Positions 33,174 to 41,917 of a DNA stretch of 64,000 bases are shown one piece after another. The stretch's first letter is position 1; the number at the start of each line of letters is the position of its first letter. Source of the stretch: Paraburkholderia acidipaludis NBRC 101816 (GTDB taxonomy: Bacteria; Pseudomonadota; Gammaproteobacteria; Burkholderiales; Burkholderiaceae); contig NZ_BAXZ01000004.1 of NCBI RefSeq assembly GCF_000684975.1, forward strand, positions 248,001-312,000, written 5' to 3'. Below the pieces are notes generated by a model. The model saw nothing but the letters and a program-made list of their open reading frames with translations. It did not search any database and was not told the DNA's origin. Both the position numbers and the translations under genes were made by a program.

Positions 33174-33992
33174 TCAGGCCCGGTCGGCTGCGAGGCACAG
33201 CGCGAACAGCTGTCGCTGGCTGGAAATGCCGAGCCGCCGGTACGCCCGCTTCTGGTAGGTCACGACGCTGGTGGGCTTGATGCCCATGCGTTCGGCGATC
33301 TCGGCCGCGCCGAATCCTTCGAGCACGCCGCGCAGCACGTCGAGCTCGCGCTTCGAGAGCGTCGGGCACAGGCCGCGCAGCCGCGCGAGCATCATCTGCG
33401 GAATGCCCATCTGGCTCTGGCCGCACAGGGCGTAATGGTGGCGCGCGGCTTCGCCGATCAGCGGCGACAGGGTTTCGACGAGCTCGATCTCGCCGGGCCG
33501 GAAGATGCCGGCGTCGCGTTCGCGGTAGAGATTCACCGAGAGCCAGATATCGGCGGCCGGTTGCAGCAGCAGCGAAAGCCGGTCGGACACGTTGGGCGCC
33601 GAGTAGCAGGCATTGCGATAGCCCTCGTGCGCGATGTCGTGGCTCGATTGCCAGTGCAGCACCAGCGACGAACCCGGCGGTTCGCCCGTCGCGCCTGTGA
33701 CGACCTGCTGGTTGCCGTCGAGTGGGTAAAAGAGGCGCGCATAGGTGTCGGCGACATCGCGCAGGAAGCGGCCGCCGCGATGGTCCGCGACCGAGACGGT
33801 GCGCGGACGGTTGCCGAACTCGTAGGCGAACACGGTGCACTGCGAAACCGAGGCCGCGGGGCCGAGCAGGTTCAGCACTTCCGCGGCGAGCGCGTTGGCG
33901 TCGTCGCGGCCAATGGCCGAAACGAGGTTCGTGACGCGCGACAGGTCGAATTGGCCTGTCTGCTTCGGCCGGTCGAGACGCCAGTAACGCAT
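33174..33992 (-). CDS. LuxR-family transcriptional regulator
   Basis: This 272-residue regulator has a C-terminal LuxR HTH at about residues 205-262 (LSKRELDVLRGVLEGFGAAE, IAERMGIKPTSVVTYQKRAY). The N-terminal 200 residues contain no CheY-type phosphorylation site and no obvious autoinducer-binding pattern, though YRNACYSAPNVSDRLSLLLQ is a distinctive stretch. It lies directly upstream of the aromatic monooxygenase and DUF2783 genes on the same strand and is the likely local regulator. Its ligand is unknown. Confidence 0.86.
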   Translation of the reverse strand: MRYWRLDRPKQTGQFDLSRVTNLVSAIGRDDANALAAEVLNLLGPAASVSQCTVFAYEFGNRPRTVSVADHRGGRFLRDVADTYARLFYPLDGNQQVVTGATGEPPGSSLVLHWQSSHDIAHEGYRNACYSAPNVSDRLSLLLQPAADIWLSVNLYRERDAGIFRPGEIELVETLSPLIGEAARHHYALCGQSQMGIPQMMLARLRGLCPTLSKRELDVLRGVLEGFGAAEIAERMGIKPTSVVTYQKRAYRRLGISSQRQLFALCLAADRA

Positions 33993-34273
33993 GTTTCGTA
34001 ACGGAAAATCGCGGTGGAAAACACTTCTGCAAGATTAGCACCTCGTGCGCGGATCATGCGCAATCGCTACACCAGCCTGAGAGGGCGGGAGAGGGGCGGA
34101 TCCTGACGGCCCGGAATGGCGACCTGTTGCGCCCCTGCAAAAGACCCTTTCACCGGCACGGCAAGCAAGGATTCACAGGTTTGGGGTAATCTCCCCACTC
34201 CGGCTCGCGCGAGCGCGCCGCATTATGTTGTGCGTCATTTTCGTCAGGCCTCTCAAGCGCAGGAACACCCGCA

Positions 34274-35305
34274 ATGTGGACTCTCCCGACGGCCATTCCG
34301 CCCGATTTCGGCGCCGGGGTGGTCTTTCTCAGCGTGCTCGTGACACAACTCGGCGTGCCGGTTCCGGCCGCGCCCGTGCTCGTGCTGGCCGGGACCATGG
34401 CGGCCGACGGCGAGGTGTCCTACGTCCATCTGCTGGCGGCAGCGGTGTTTGCCACGCTGCTGGCGGACTCGCTCTGGTTCACGGCGGGCAGGATGCGTGG
34501 CCGGCGGCTGCTGAACGGGCTCGTGCGCTTTTCGCTGTCGCTCGATACGACGATCCGCATGGCGCGCAACGTATTCGAACGCCATGGCGCGCCGATTCTT
34601 TCGGTGGCGAAGTTCGTGCCGGGGCTCGGCCTGATCTCCGCGCCGCTGCTCGGCACCACCTCGATCAACACGCGTGTTTTCCTGCTCTGGGATGCCCTGG
34701 GCGCGACGCTGTGGGCGGCCGCCTGGCTTCTGGGCGGCGCGGCGCTCAATGCCCAGATCGCGCATTTCGTGACGTTCGTGCGCTCCAACGGCGGCACGAT
34801 TTTCGACGTGCTGGCCGTGGCGTTCGTGCTGTTTCTCGCCTGGCGCTGGCTGCGCCGCTGGCAGTTCCGCCGCTGGCTGGCCACGCATCGCATCACGCCG
34901 GACCAGCTCGACGACATGCTGAAGTCGCACACGCCGCCGCTCGTGCTGGATGCGCGCCCGCAGAGCGTGCGCGAGAAGGAGGCGTACCGGATTCCCGGGG
35001 CGCGGCCGCTGAACCTGGACTCGAACGAGGCGATCGCGCCCGAACTGCTCGAACGCCCGATTGTCGTGTACTGCGTGTGTCCGAACGAGGCGACGGCCAA
35101 GCGCATCGTCAACCAGTTGCGCAGCAAGCACATCTATCACGCGCACGCGCTCAAGGGCGGGCTCGACGCGTGGGAGCGCCACGGTTATCCGGTCGAGCCG
35201 CTTTCGGCGGAATTCCATGGCGCGCACGTGCACGTGCGTGACAGCGAGCCGCCCGGGCCGGCCGCCGAGGAAGCGTTCACGGTGCGCGCGAGCCTGTCGA
35301 AGTAG
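34274..35305 (+). CDS. DedA (VTT-domain) membrane protein fused to a rhodanese domain
   Basis: This 343-residue fusion has an N-terminal DedA/SNARE-associated membrane region (about residues 10-200; VTQLGVPVPAAPVLVLAG, FVPGLGLISAPLLG) and a C-terminal rhodanese domain (about residues 215-315; PPLVLDARPQSVREKEAYRI, PGA). The active-site loop is VYCVCPNEATA with Cys267 and Cys269 as candidate sulfur carriers. DedA proteins are implicated in lipid flipping and envelope stability; rhodaneses move sulfane sulfur. The rhodanese would face the cytoplasm if the last helix ends inside, which is inferred. The ribosome site AGGAAC lies before the ATG. It appears to be a single gene with its own promoter. 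Confidence 0.88.
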   Translation: MWTLPTAIPPDFGAGVVFLSVLVTQLGVPVPAAPVLVLAGTMAADGEVSYVHLLAAAVFATLLADSLWFTAGRMRGRRLLNGLVRFSLSLDTTIRMARNVFERHGAPILSVAKFVPGLGLISAPLLGTTSINTRVFLLWDALGATLWAAAWLLGGAALNAQIAHFVTFVRSNGGTIFDVLAVAFVLFLAWRWLRRWQFRRWLATHRITPDQLDDMLKSHTPPLVLDARPQSVREKEAYRIPGARPLNLDSNEAIAPELLERPIVVYCVCPNEATAKRIVNQLRSKHIYHAHALKGGLDAWERHGYPVEPLSAEFHGAHVHVRDSEPPGPAAEEAFTVRASLSK

Positions 35306-35357
35306 TGCGCCGCGCATCTCGCGTGCGCACTATTTGCGCGCGCAACGATCGGCAAGC

Positions 35358-36785
35358 TCAGGCGCGCTGGCGCCGCGAACCGCCGCCTACGTTCCGCCCC
35401 GCATCGCGCGCGAGCTGCGCGTACCCCCAGATCGAGGCCAGTGTCAGCAGGCCCGCCGCCAGAAAGGCGAGGCGGAAGTCGTCGAGCGTGAATGCATGGC
35501 CGCTCGTCTCGCCGTGGCAGGCGGCCGCCGCGCGCAGCGCGACCGCGCCGAAGGCAATCCCCAGGCCGTTCGTCATTTGCGACGCCGCGCTCCAGAGCGT
35601 GCTGGCGGCGCTCATCTGCGGCTGCGCGACGTCCGCGTAGGCGAGCGTGGCCAGCGTCGAGAACTGCATCGAACGCGTGACGCCGTAGATGAACACGACG
35701 ATCAGCACCACAGCGAGCGGAATTTCGGGTGTGAGCAGCCCGCATGCGATCGTCGCGAAGCCGGCGATGGCAACGTCGACGATTGCAACGCGCCGGAAGC
35801 CCCAGTGTTCGAGGATGCGGGTGGTCAGCGCTTTCATGCCGAGGTTGCCGACCGCGCTTGCGAGCAGCAGCAGGCCGGACTTGAAAGCCGAGAGGCCGAA
35901 GCCGATCTGGAACAGGAGCGGCATCAGGTAGGGCACGGCGCCAATGCCGATGCGCGTGAACGAACCGGTGACGACCGTCACCGAGAACGTCGGGATTCTC
36001 AAAGTGGAAACATCGATCAACGGATGCGGATGGCGCTTCGCATGCGCCACGGCGATCACGCCGAATGCGAGGCCCGCCGCGACGATCGCGGCCGCTATCC
36101 AGGGGTCTTTGCCGGGCTGGCTGGCCAGTTCGGCGCCGTAGAGAATCGCCGTGAGCGTGGCGCCGCTCAACGCGAGGCCGACGAGATCGAGCGGCCGCTT
36201 TTTCTCGCCGCGCAGATTGGGCACGAGCGCGACGACGGCGGCGAGCACGGCGAGGCCGAACGGCACGTTCAGCAGGAAGATCCAGCGCCACGACGCATAG
36301 GTGGTGATGAAGCCGCCCACGGGCGGCCCGACCACGGGCGCGGCGATCGCGGGCCACGTAATGGTGGAGATGGCCTGCATGAGGCGGCTCTTCTCGGTGC
36401 TGCGCACGACGATCATGCGCCCGACCGGCACCATCATCGCGCCGCCCATGCCTTGCAGCACCCGCGCGGCGACGAACTCGCCGACGCTCTGCGACAGCCC
36501 GCACAGCACCGAAGCCACGGTGAACGTCACGACGGCGCCGAAGAACACCGTGCGCGACCCGCAGCGGTCGGCTACCCACCCGCTCGCGGGGATGAAGATG
36601 GCGAGCGCGAGCATGTAGGCGGTGACGCCGAGGCTCAGGCTATTCGGGCCAATGCCGAAGGAATGGGCCATCTGCGGCAGCGCCGTGGCAATGACGGTGG
36701 TGTCGAGATACTCCATGAAGAAGGTTGCGGCCACAACGTAGGGCAGCCAGCCGACGGCTGGAGCGCGTGCGGACGTGCGGGTCAT
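35358..36785 (-). CDS. MFS multidrug-type transporter (DHA2-like)
   Basis: This 475-residue major-facilitator protein has the same motif set as the gene at 27818: EYLDTTVIATALPQMA, GWVADRCGSRTVFF (motif A), VLQGMGGAMMVPVGRM and PVVGPPVGGFITTYASWRW (antiporter motif C). About 14 hydrophobic helices are visible. The ATG at 36785 was chosen because it begins a short basic N-terminus before the first helix; the frame is open much further upstream but the extra sequence is not protein-like. It is divergent from the aldo/keto reductase at 36990, sharing a 204-base intergenic region that contains phased repeats. Confidence 0.87.
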   Translation of the reverse strand: MTRTSARAPAVGWLPYVVAATFFMEYLDTTVIATALPQMAHSFGIGPNSLSLGVTAYMLALAIFIPASGWVADRCGSRTVFFGAVVTFTVASVLCGLSQSVGEFVAARVLQGMGGAMMVPVGRMIVVRSTEKSRLMQAISTITWPAIAAPVVGPPVGGFITTYASWRWIFLLNVPFGLAVLAAVVALVPNLRGEKKRPLDLVGLALSGATLTAILYGAELASQPGKDPWIAAAIVAAGLAFGVIAVAHAKRHPHPLIDVSTLRIPTFSVTVVTGSFTRIGIGAVPYLMPLLFQIGFGLSAFKSGLLLLASAVGNLGMKALTTRILEHWGFRRVAIVDVAIAGFATIACGLLTPEIPLAVVLIVVFIYGVTRSMQFSTLATLAYADVAQPQMSAASTLWSAASQMTNGLGIAFGAVALRAAAACHGETSGHAFTLDDFRLAFLAAGLLTLASIWGYAQLARDAGRNVGGGSRRQRA

Positions 36786-36844
36786 GGGATCTCCGTATGC
36801 GACGCCCCGGGCATTTCGCATGCGCGCCGGGGCTGAAAGGCGAA

Positions 36845-36874
36845 AGTTTTCCGAGAGTTTCCAAGAGTTTCCAA
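36845..36874. repeat. 10-bp phased AGAGTTTCCA repeats
   Basis: Two exact units AGAGTTTCCA and a preceding degenerate unit (AGTTTTCCG) are spaced 10 bases apart, close to one helical turn. The core AGTTTCC and the spacing are the same as in the set at 19936-19978. It lies in the divergent promoter region of an MFS gene and an aldo/keto reductase gene. Confidence 0.65.
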
Positions 36875-36989
36875 TACGCACGCGCATCTGTACAGCGCTC
36901 GTGCGCCGGCTCGTTTCCGGCAGGCGGAATGCGACGCGCGTACACTGAATCGCTCTCTTCTCAATCCCTCTTTTCGTGGAGGCTACGCA

Positions 36990-38015
36990 ATGGAATACCG
37001 CTTTCTGGGCGCATCGGGCTTCAAGGTGCCGGTGCTGAGCTTCGGCACCGGCACGTTCGGCGGCAAGGGCGAGTTCTTCGAGGCCTGGGGCGCGACCGAC
37101 GTCGCCGAGGCGCGGCGTCTCATCGACATTTGCCTCGACGCGGGTGTTTCGATGTTCGACAGCGCCGACATTTATTCGAACGGCGCGTCGGAATCGGTGC
37201 TGGGCGAAGCGCTCAAGGGGCGCCGCGACAAGGCCATCATTTCGACCAAGGCCACCTTTCGTTTCGATGACGGGCCCAACAGCGTGGGCTCGTCGCGCGC
37301 GCATCTGAAGCGCGCGGTCGACGCCGCGCTCAAGCGCCTGCAGACCGACTACATCGACCTGTTCCAGCTACACGGCTTCGACGCGAAAACGCCGGCCGAA
37401 GAGGTGCTCTCGACGCTCGACGAGCTCGTGCGCGCCGGCAAGATCCTCTATACGGGCGTGTCGAATTTTTCGGGCTGGCATCTGATGAAGTCGCTCGACG
37501 TGGCGGATCGCTATGGCTATCCGCGCTACGTCGCGAACCAGACCTATTACTCGCTGATCGGCCGCGACTACGAATGGGAGCTGATGCCGCTCGGACTCGA
37601 CCAGGGCGTGGGCGCGGTGGTGTGGAGTCCGCTCGGCTGGGGGCGTCTGACCGGCAAGATCCGGCGCGGTCAGCCGCTGCCCGAGAAGAGCCGTCTGCAC
37701 AAGACGGCGGACATGGGGCCGCCGGTGCCCGACGAATACCTGTACCGCGTGATCGACGCCATCGACGAGGTTGCGCAGGAAACGAGCAAGACGATTCCGC
37801 AGATTGCGCTCAACTGGCTGCTGCAACGTCCGACGGTTTCCACCGTGCTGATCGGTGCGCGAGACGAGGCTCAGTTGCGGCAGAATCTCGGCGCCGTGGG
37901 CTGGAATCTCACGCCTGAGCAGGTGGCGAAGCTGGACGCGGCCAGTGCGGTCCGACCCGCGTATCCGTACTGGCATCAGGAAGGGTTTGCCGAGCGCAAT
38001 CCTTCGCCGGTCTGA
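36990..38015 (+). CDS. Aldo/keto reductase
   Basis: This 341-residue NADPH-dependent oxidoreductase is of the AKR fold. The catalytic tetrad is visible: Asp in FDSADIYSNG, Tyr in the same motif, Lys in ISTKATF and His in FQLHGFD. The cofactor-binding C-terminal region IPQIALNWLLQRP, STVLIGARDEAQL, is intact. It reduces aldehydes or ketones, with no specific substrate recognised. The ribosome site GGAGG stands in front of the ATG. It is divergent from an MFS exporter, an arrangement often seen for xenobiotic-response pairs, and its promoter region contains phased repeats. Confidence 0.92.
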   Translation: MEYRFLGASGFKVPVLSFGTGTFGGKGEFFEAWGATDVAEARRLIDICLDAGVSMFDSADIYSNGASESVLGEALKGRRDKAIISTKATFRFDDGPNSVGSSRAHLKRAVDAALKRLQTDYIDLFQLHGFDAKTPAEEVLSTLDELVRAGKILYTGVSNFSGWHLMKSLDVADRYGYPRYVANQTYYSLIGRDYEWELMPLGLDQGVGAVVWSPLGWGRLTGKIRRGQPLPEKSRLHKTADMGPPVPDEYLYRVIDAIDEVAQETSKTIPQIALNWLLQRPTVSTVLIGARDEAQLRQNLGAVGWNLTPEQVAKLDAASAVRPAYPYWHQEGFAERNPSPV

Positions 38016-38073
38016 CGCCGTACTACGAAGGACATGCAGGGAAGGGCGCGCGGCTGGCCGCGCGCCGCAGTGC

Positions 38074-38250
38074 TTAACGCGTGTCCGCGGAGCTCAGGAT
38101 CTGCGCGGCGCCCAGGTGGATCGCGAGGGCAAAGAAGTCGCGCACGGGCAGATTGGCGGCCTTTGCGATGGCCAGTGCGCGGCGATGATCGTTCGGATGG
38201 AGCTGCAGCTTCACTTCGACTTTGGCGGGCGGTTTCGGCAGGTATTGCAT
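38074..38250 (-). CDS. 58-residue ribbon-helix-helix-like protein
   Basis: This small frame encodes MQYLPKPPAKVEVKLQLHPN followed by DHRRALAIAKAANLPVRDFF and a short tail. A beta-strand with alternating hydrophobic residues (KVEVKLQL) followed by a helix and a second helix is the ribbon-helix-helix pattern of small DNA-binding proteins, though no toxin partner is adjacent. A good ribosome site (GAGGAAAA) precedes the ATG, and codon use is normal for the region. It converges with the aldo/keto reductase. The function is inferred from shape only. Confidence 0.6.
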   Translation of the reverse strand: MQYLPKPPAKVEVKLQLHPNDHRRALAIAKAANLPVRDFFALAIHLGAAQILSSADTR

Positions 38251-38701
38251 CGTCGTTTTCCTCGGTCAACGGGTTCGGTGCCCTCGTGGGGCGAAGAGCC
38301 CATTACCGGCCTCCCGCGCAAGATGGCGCGTGCCGCCCGCCGCGCGATGAAGCGCGGTCCGGATCGGCCAGGGACGTGAAGTGGGCCTGATTGGCCCGCC
38401 GGCGCCAGAACGTCGACGACGACGGGCTTTACATGCCGCGAGACGGTGTCGCGCGGTCGAACTGGGCACTGCAAAAGAGGTATGGCAAGGTCTTGCGGGT
38501 GCTGACACAGCTACGGCAGGACTGCGAACGGCTGAAGCGTTTTCCGTTGCGGCGGGGAGCCGCATCTAGTACGGGGCGCAGTATAGTCGTGTTAGAGCCC
38601 AGGGTAAATACCTATTTTGCCAATTCTGCGCGAATTCATTGTTGCAAAAAAGAACGGCCTGCCGGATTTATGCGCGGCGGATATTGCGCCGCGCGCATCA
38701 A
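38251..38701. other. Intergenic region without a convincing gene
   Basis: Only short open frames lie here. One plus-strand frame from about 38391 contains natural-looking text (NVDDDGLYMPRDGVARSNWA, then LQKRYGKVL) but lacks a ribosome site and a recognisable relative, and could be a relic. TATAGT near 38582 is a possible -10 element. The region must hold the promoter of the small minus-strand gene at 38074. Confidence 0.35.
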
Positions 38702-39406
38702 TTAGCGGGCAGTGCGCTTGCGCAACCGGGCGCGTGCTTCGCCCAGGGTCTGGAAGTGCCCAACGCCTTCGTCGAAGACCGTGACCTTGCCGTGGCCGAT
38801 GTCGTAGACCCAGCCTTGCAGCGCCAGCCGGCCCTGAGCCACGCGCGCCGCGACGGCGGGGTGGGTGCGCAGGTGCGTGAGCTGCAGGCGCACGTTCTCC
38901 TCCACGAGCGCCTGCACGATCTCGTCTTCGTTCAGGCCGCGCGTCTGCACCACGCTGCGCGCCGCCTCGGCGTTGCGCAGCCAGGCCTGGACGGTCGGCA
39001 TCTCCGCCGTGGCGGCGCCGCCGGCGGCGAGGCCCTTCATCGCTCCGCAGTCGGTATGGCCGCACAGGACGATCTGGCGCACGTTGAGCGCAAGCACCGC
39101 GAATTCCACCACGGCCGAAACGCCGCCGAGCATTTCGCCGTAGGCCGGCACGATATTGCCGATATTGCGGCAGACGAACAGTTCGCCGGGGCGCGTCTGG
39201 GTCACCATCTCGGGCGAGACGCGCGAATCCGCGCACGTGATGAAGAGCGTATGCGGCGCCTGGCTATGGGCGAGGCTGTGAAACAACTCCTTGTTGCCAG
39301 GGAATACGTGATGAGTGAACTCGTCCACGCCATTGAGCAGATGAAGCAGGTCGCCGCAGCCGCACGAATCGGAGTGATCGTCGTGCGAGTGGTTATGTTC
39401 TGGCAT
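38702..39406 (-). CDS. Beta-class carbonic anhydrase with His/Cys-rich N-terminus
   Basis: This 234-residue beta carbonic anhydrase interconverts CO2 and bicarbonate. The Zn ligands are Cys58 (TCADSRV, with Asp60 and Arg62), His117 and Cys120 (CGHTDCGAM). The N-terminal 18 residues, MPEHNHSHDDHSDSCGCG, are unusually rich in His and Cys and could bind an extra metal ion. No signal peptide is seen, so it is cytoplasmic. The ATG at 39406 follows GAGAGA; an upstream in-frame ATG at 39445 would add residues unlike the family. It is a single gene. Confidence 0.92.
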   Translation of the reverse strand: MPEHNHSHDDHSDSCGCGDLLHLLNGVDEFTHHVFPGNKELFHSLAHSQAPHTLFITCADSRVSPEMVTQTRPGELFVCRNIGNIVPAYGEMLGGVSAVVEFAVLALNVRQIVLCGHTDCGAMKGLAAGGAATAEMPTVQAWLRNAEAARSVVQTRGLNEDEIVQALVEENVRLQLTHLRTHPAVAARVAQGRLALQGWVYDIGHGKVTVFDEGVGHFQTLGEARARLRKRTAR

Positions 39407-39664
39407 GGAAGTTTCTCTCTTTGTCGTGGATCGGCACAGACGCATTGAACCGGCGCGAGGTTACGCTGGCTTGACAGCGTGAGGTCGGGAAAGCACCGGA
39501 TTGAGCCCGGGTTTTCCCGTTTTCCGAGCGTCGCTTTTGTTGTGCTTGCGCGCCTGTGTGCATTCGCGGAGCGCATTTTCTCACGCCATTAACGCTTTGC
39601 CATAGATGCGCTCAGGCGGGTTTTTGTGCGGCTTGTCGACCAACCGGTCGGACGGCTGACGGCT

Positions 39665-40906
39665 TCAGCGCGCATCCACAGCCGGAGACGCTGCGCGGCG
39701 TGCCGGCATGAAATACCAGATACCGCCGGCAAGCTGCAGCACGATGAGGCCGGCCCACGCGGTCTGATGCGCGACGACGGGGTAATGGCCGTCGACCGCC
39801 GTCCAGTGCCCGAGCACCGCGCCAATCGCGATCTGCGTGACGAAGATGCCGACGAAGATGACGAGCGTGAAGGTCGTGTTCACGCGTCCGATCATGCGCG
39901 GCGGGAAGTATTCGGCGAGCACCGCGTAAGTGAGGATGCCGGTGCCCCCGAGCGCGCCATAGGCGGCCCACAGCAGCGGCGCGGGCAACGGCACGCGCGC
40001 GGCGAGCAGGGCCTGCACGACGACGAAGAGCAGCATCGTCACGCCCGAAAACAATTGCACGCTCACGCCGCGCCGCTCGAACGCACGCGCGAGCGCGCCA
40101 AAGCCGATATTGCCCGCGATGAACGCGCCGCCCAGCACCGAGACGAGCGATGCCGCGCGCGCCGCGACGTCGACGGTGCCGGCCGGCACGACATCGCGCA
40201 GGAATGCGCCGACCCACAACGACTGCATGGCGTAGAACACGGTCTGGGTGAGCGCGGAGAACGTCGCCGTTTTCCAGAAGGCATGGCTGCGCAGGATATG
40301 CGCGGTGCCCTTGAACTGTTCGAAGACGGTTGCCTGATGGTGCGTATCGCGCGTGCGCGGGCCGCCGATCCAGATGATCGCGGCCACGATCGCGGTGAGC
40401 GCGGCAAGCCCGAGGCTCACGCCGCGCCACGGCGCCACGGAGAGCAGCCACGACAACGGGGCGCCCACCGCCACGCCGCCGAGCCCGCCGACCGCCATCA
40501 CGAGGCCGTTCACGAGCGTGAGCTGTTCCACGGGGAAGTGCTGCGCCGTGGCCTTGAAGGCGCCGCCGAGACAGACCGAAACGCCGACGCCGATCAGAAG
40601 CCGCCCGACCATCATCATGCCGATGCTGTGCGAGAGGCCGAAGACGAGCGCGCCGGCGGCGGCGACCAGCATGACGCTGGCGGTGACGCGGCGCGGCCCG
40701 AAATGGTCGAGCAGGACGCCGCCGGGAATCTGCGCGCCGGCGAAGCCGAGGAAGTAGAGGCTCGTGAGCGTGCCGAGATCGGTGGCCGTCATGCCCAGTT
40801 CGCGGGTCAGGAAAGGCGCGAAGCCGAGATTGACGCCCCGGAACAGGTAGGAGACGAAATAACCGAGCGCAAAGATGGCGAAAACGCGCAATCTGAGTGA
40901 AGTCAT
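39665..40906 (-). CDS. MFS transporter
   Basis: This 413-residue major-facilitator protein has 12 hydrophobic helices. Segments ELGMTATDLGTLTSLYFLGF and VLLDHFGPRRVTASVML (motif A) and GRLLIGVGVSVCLGGAFKAT are of the type found in sugar-acid and aromatic-acid transporters. The N-terminus at MTSLRLRVFAIF was chosen because it leads straight into the first helix; an upstream ATG at 41038 would add a non-membrane stretch. It is divergent from the broken LysR gene at 41020, which was presumably its regulator. Substrate unknown. Confidence 0.86.
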   Translation of the reverse strand: MTSLRLRVFAIFALGYFVSYLFRGVNLGFAPFLTRELGMTATDLGTLTSLYFLGFAGAQIPGGVLLDHFGPRRVTASVMLVAAAGALVFGLSHSIGMMMVGRLLIGVGVSVCLGGAFKATAQHFPVEQLTLVNGLVMAVGGLGGVAVGAPLSWLLSVAPWRGVSLGLAALTAIVAAIIWIGGPRTRDTHHQATVFEQFKGTAHILRSHAFWKTATFSALTQTVFYAMQSLWVGAFLRDVVPAGTVDVAARAASLVSVLGGAFIAGNIGFGALARAFERRGVSVQLFSGVTMLLFVVVQALLAARVPLPAPLLWAAYGALGGTGILTYAVLAEYFPPRMIGRVNTTFTLVIFVGIFVTQIAIGAVLGHWTAVDGHYPVVAHQTAWAGLIVLQLAGGIWYFMPARRAASPAVDAR

Positions 40907-41019
40907 GATGCGGGAGCGACGCGAAAGGGGATTGAATGCCGGGGTGACGATTATTGGCGATTCGCAAGCGGCAGACCAGCGAGAGATTTCGAACGGGATT
41001 GTGAGTAAAATTTGACGCC

Positions 41020-41901
41020 ATGTCCCGACCGCTTCCACCCCTCCAGGCCCTGCGTGCGCTAGAAGCCGCGGCGCGGCGGCGCAGCTTCAGCCGTGCGGCC
41101 GAAGAACTGCATTTGACGCACAGCGCCGTGAGCCATCATTTGCGGGCGCTCGAAAGCGAACTGGGCGTCGAGCTGTTTCGCCGCGCGGGCAGCCGGATGA
41201 TTCCCACCGCCGCCGGCGCGCAGCTCGCCGAACGCGTGCGGCGCAGCCTCGGCGAACTGCGCGAGGCGCTCGACGCGACACGCCCCGGCGTGAGCGGCGT
41301 CACGCGGCTGGAGCTGAGCGTGATGTCAGATTTTGCATCGGTGTGGCTGATTCCGCGCCTTGGCGACTTCTACGACCGCCATCCGGACGTCGATCTTTCG
41401 TTGCGCATGCATGCGGACGTGACGCCGCCCGATCCTTATCCGTTCGATATCGGCATCTGGCATCGCCGCGTGGACGAGCCGGGCTTCCAGATCCGCAAGC
41501 TGCTGGACGACTAGGTCGTGGCCGTCTGCAGCCCGGCGCTGCTCGCACGCTATCCGGACTTTCGCGTGGAAGATCTCGCGAAAATGCCGTTGCTGCGTTT
41601 TTCGCGCCGCTCGTGGCGCGACTTCTTCGAGGCAGCCGGCGTGGCGGGCGACGAGCCCGAACGCGGCCCGGTGTTCGACGACGCGGGCCTGCTGTTGCAG
41701 GCCACCGTCGCCGGGCAGGGGGCCGCGACCGCGCGGCTTCAGTTGGCGCGCGGCTATATCGAGCGAGGCGAGCTGGTGCTGCTGAGCCAGGTGCGTATTC
41801 CCGCCTCGCTCGACTATTACTTCACCTGGCGCGAGGGCCATCCGCGCGAGGCCGCGATTCAGCAGTTCTATCGCTGGGTCAAATCCCAGCTCGCGAGCTG
41901 A
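41020..41901 (+). pseudogene. LysR-family regulator interrupted by an in-frame TAG
   Basis: The sequence encodes a GcvA-type LysR regulator of about 293 residues in one uninterrupted frame except for an amber codon at 41512-41514 (codon 165). The upstream part has the HTH (SFSRAAEELHLTHSAVSHHL) and half of the effector domain, ending FQIRKLLDD. The same frame resumes VVAVCSPALLARYP and continues to QFYRWVKSQL. A single base change, for example GAG or CAG to TAG, explains it; no frameshift is involved. Internal starts could make a C-terminal fragment only. It is divergent from the MFS gene at 40906. It is a recent pseudogene, unless the base is a sequencing error. Confidence 0.85.
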
Positions 41902-41917
41902 CCGCCACGCGCTTTCT

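Noticed and set aside
34150..34398. Minus-strand frame across the DedA gene start
   Set aside because: Low complexity and overlapping the real start and ribosome site of the DedA-rhodanese gene.
38391..38705. 104-residue plus-strand frame before the carbonic anhydrase gene
   Set aside because: No ribosome site, overlaps a promoter-like segment, and the second half reads as random. Possibly a relic.
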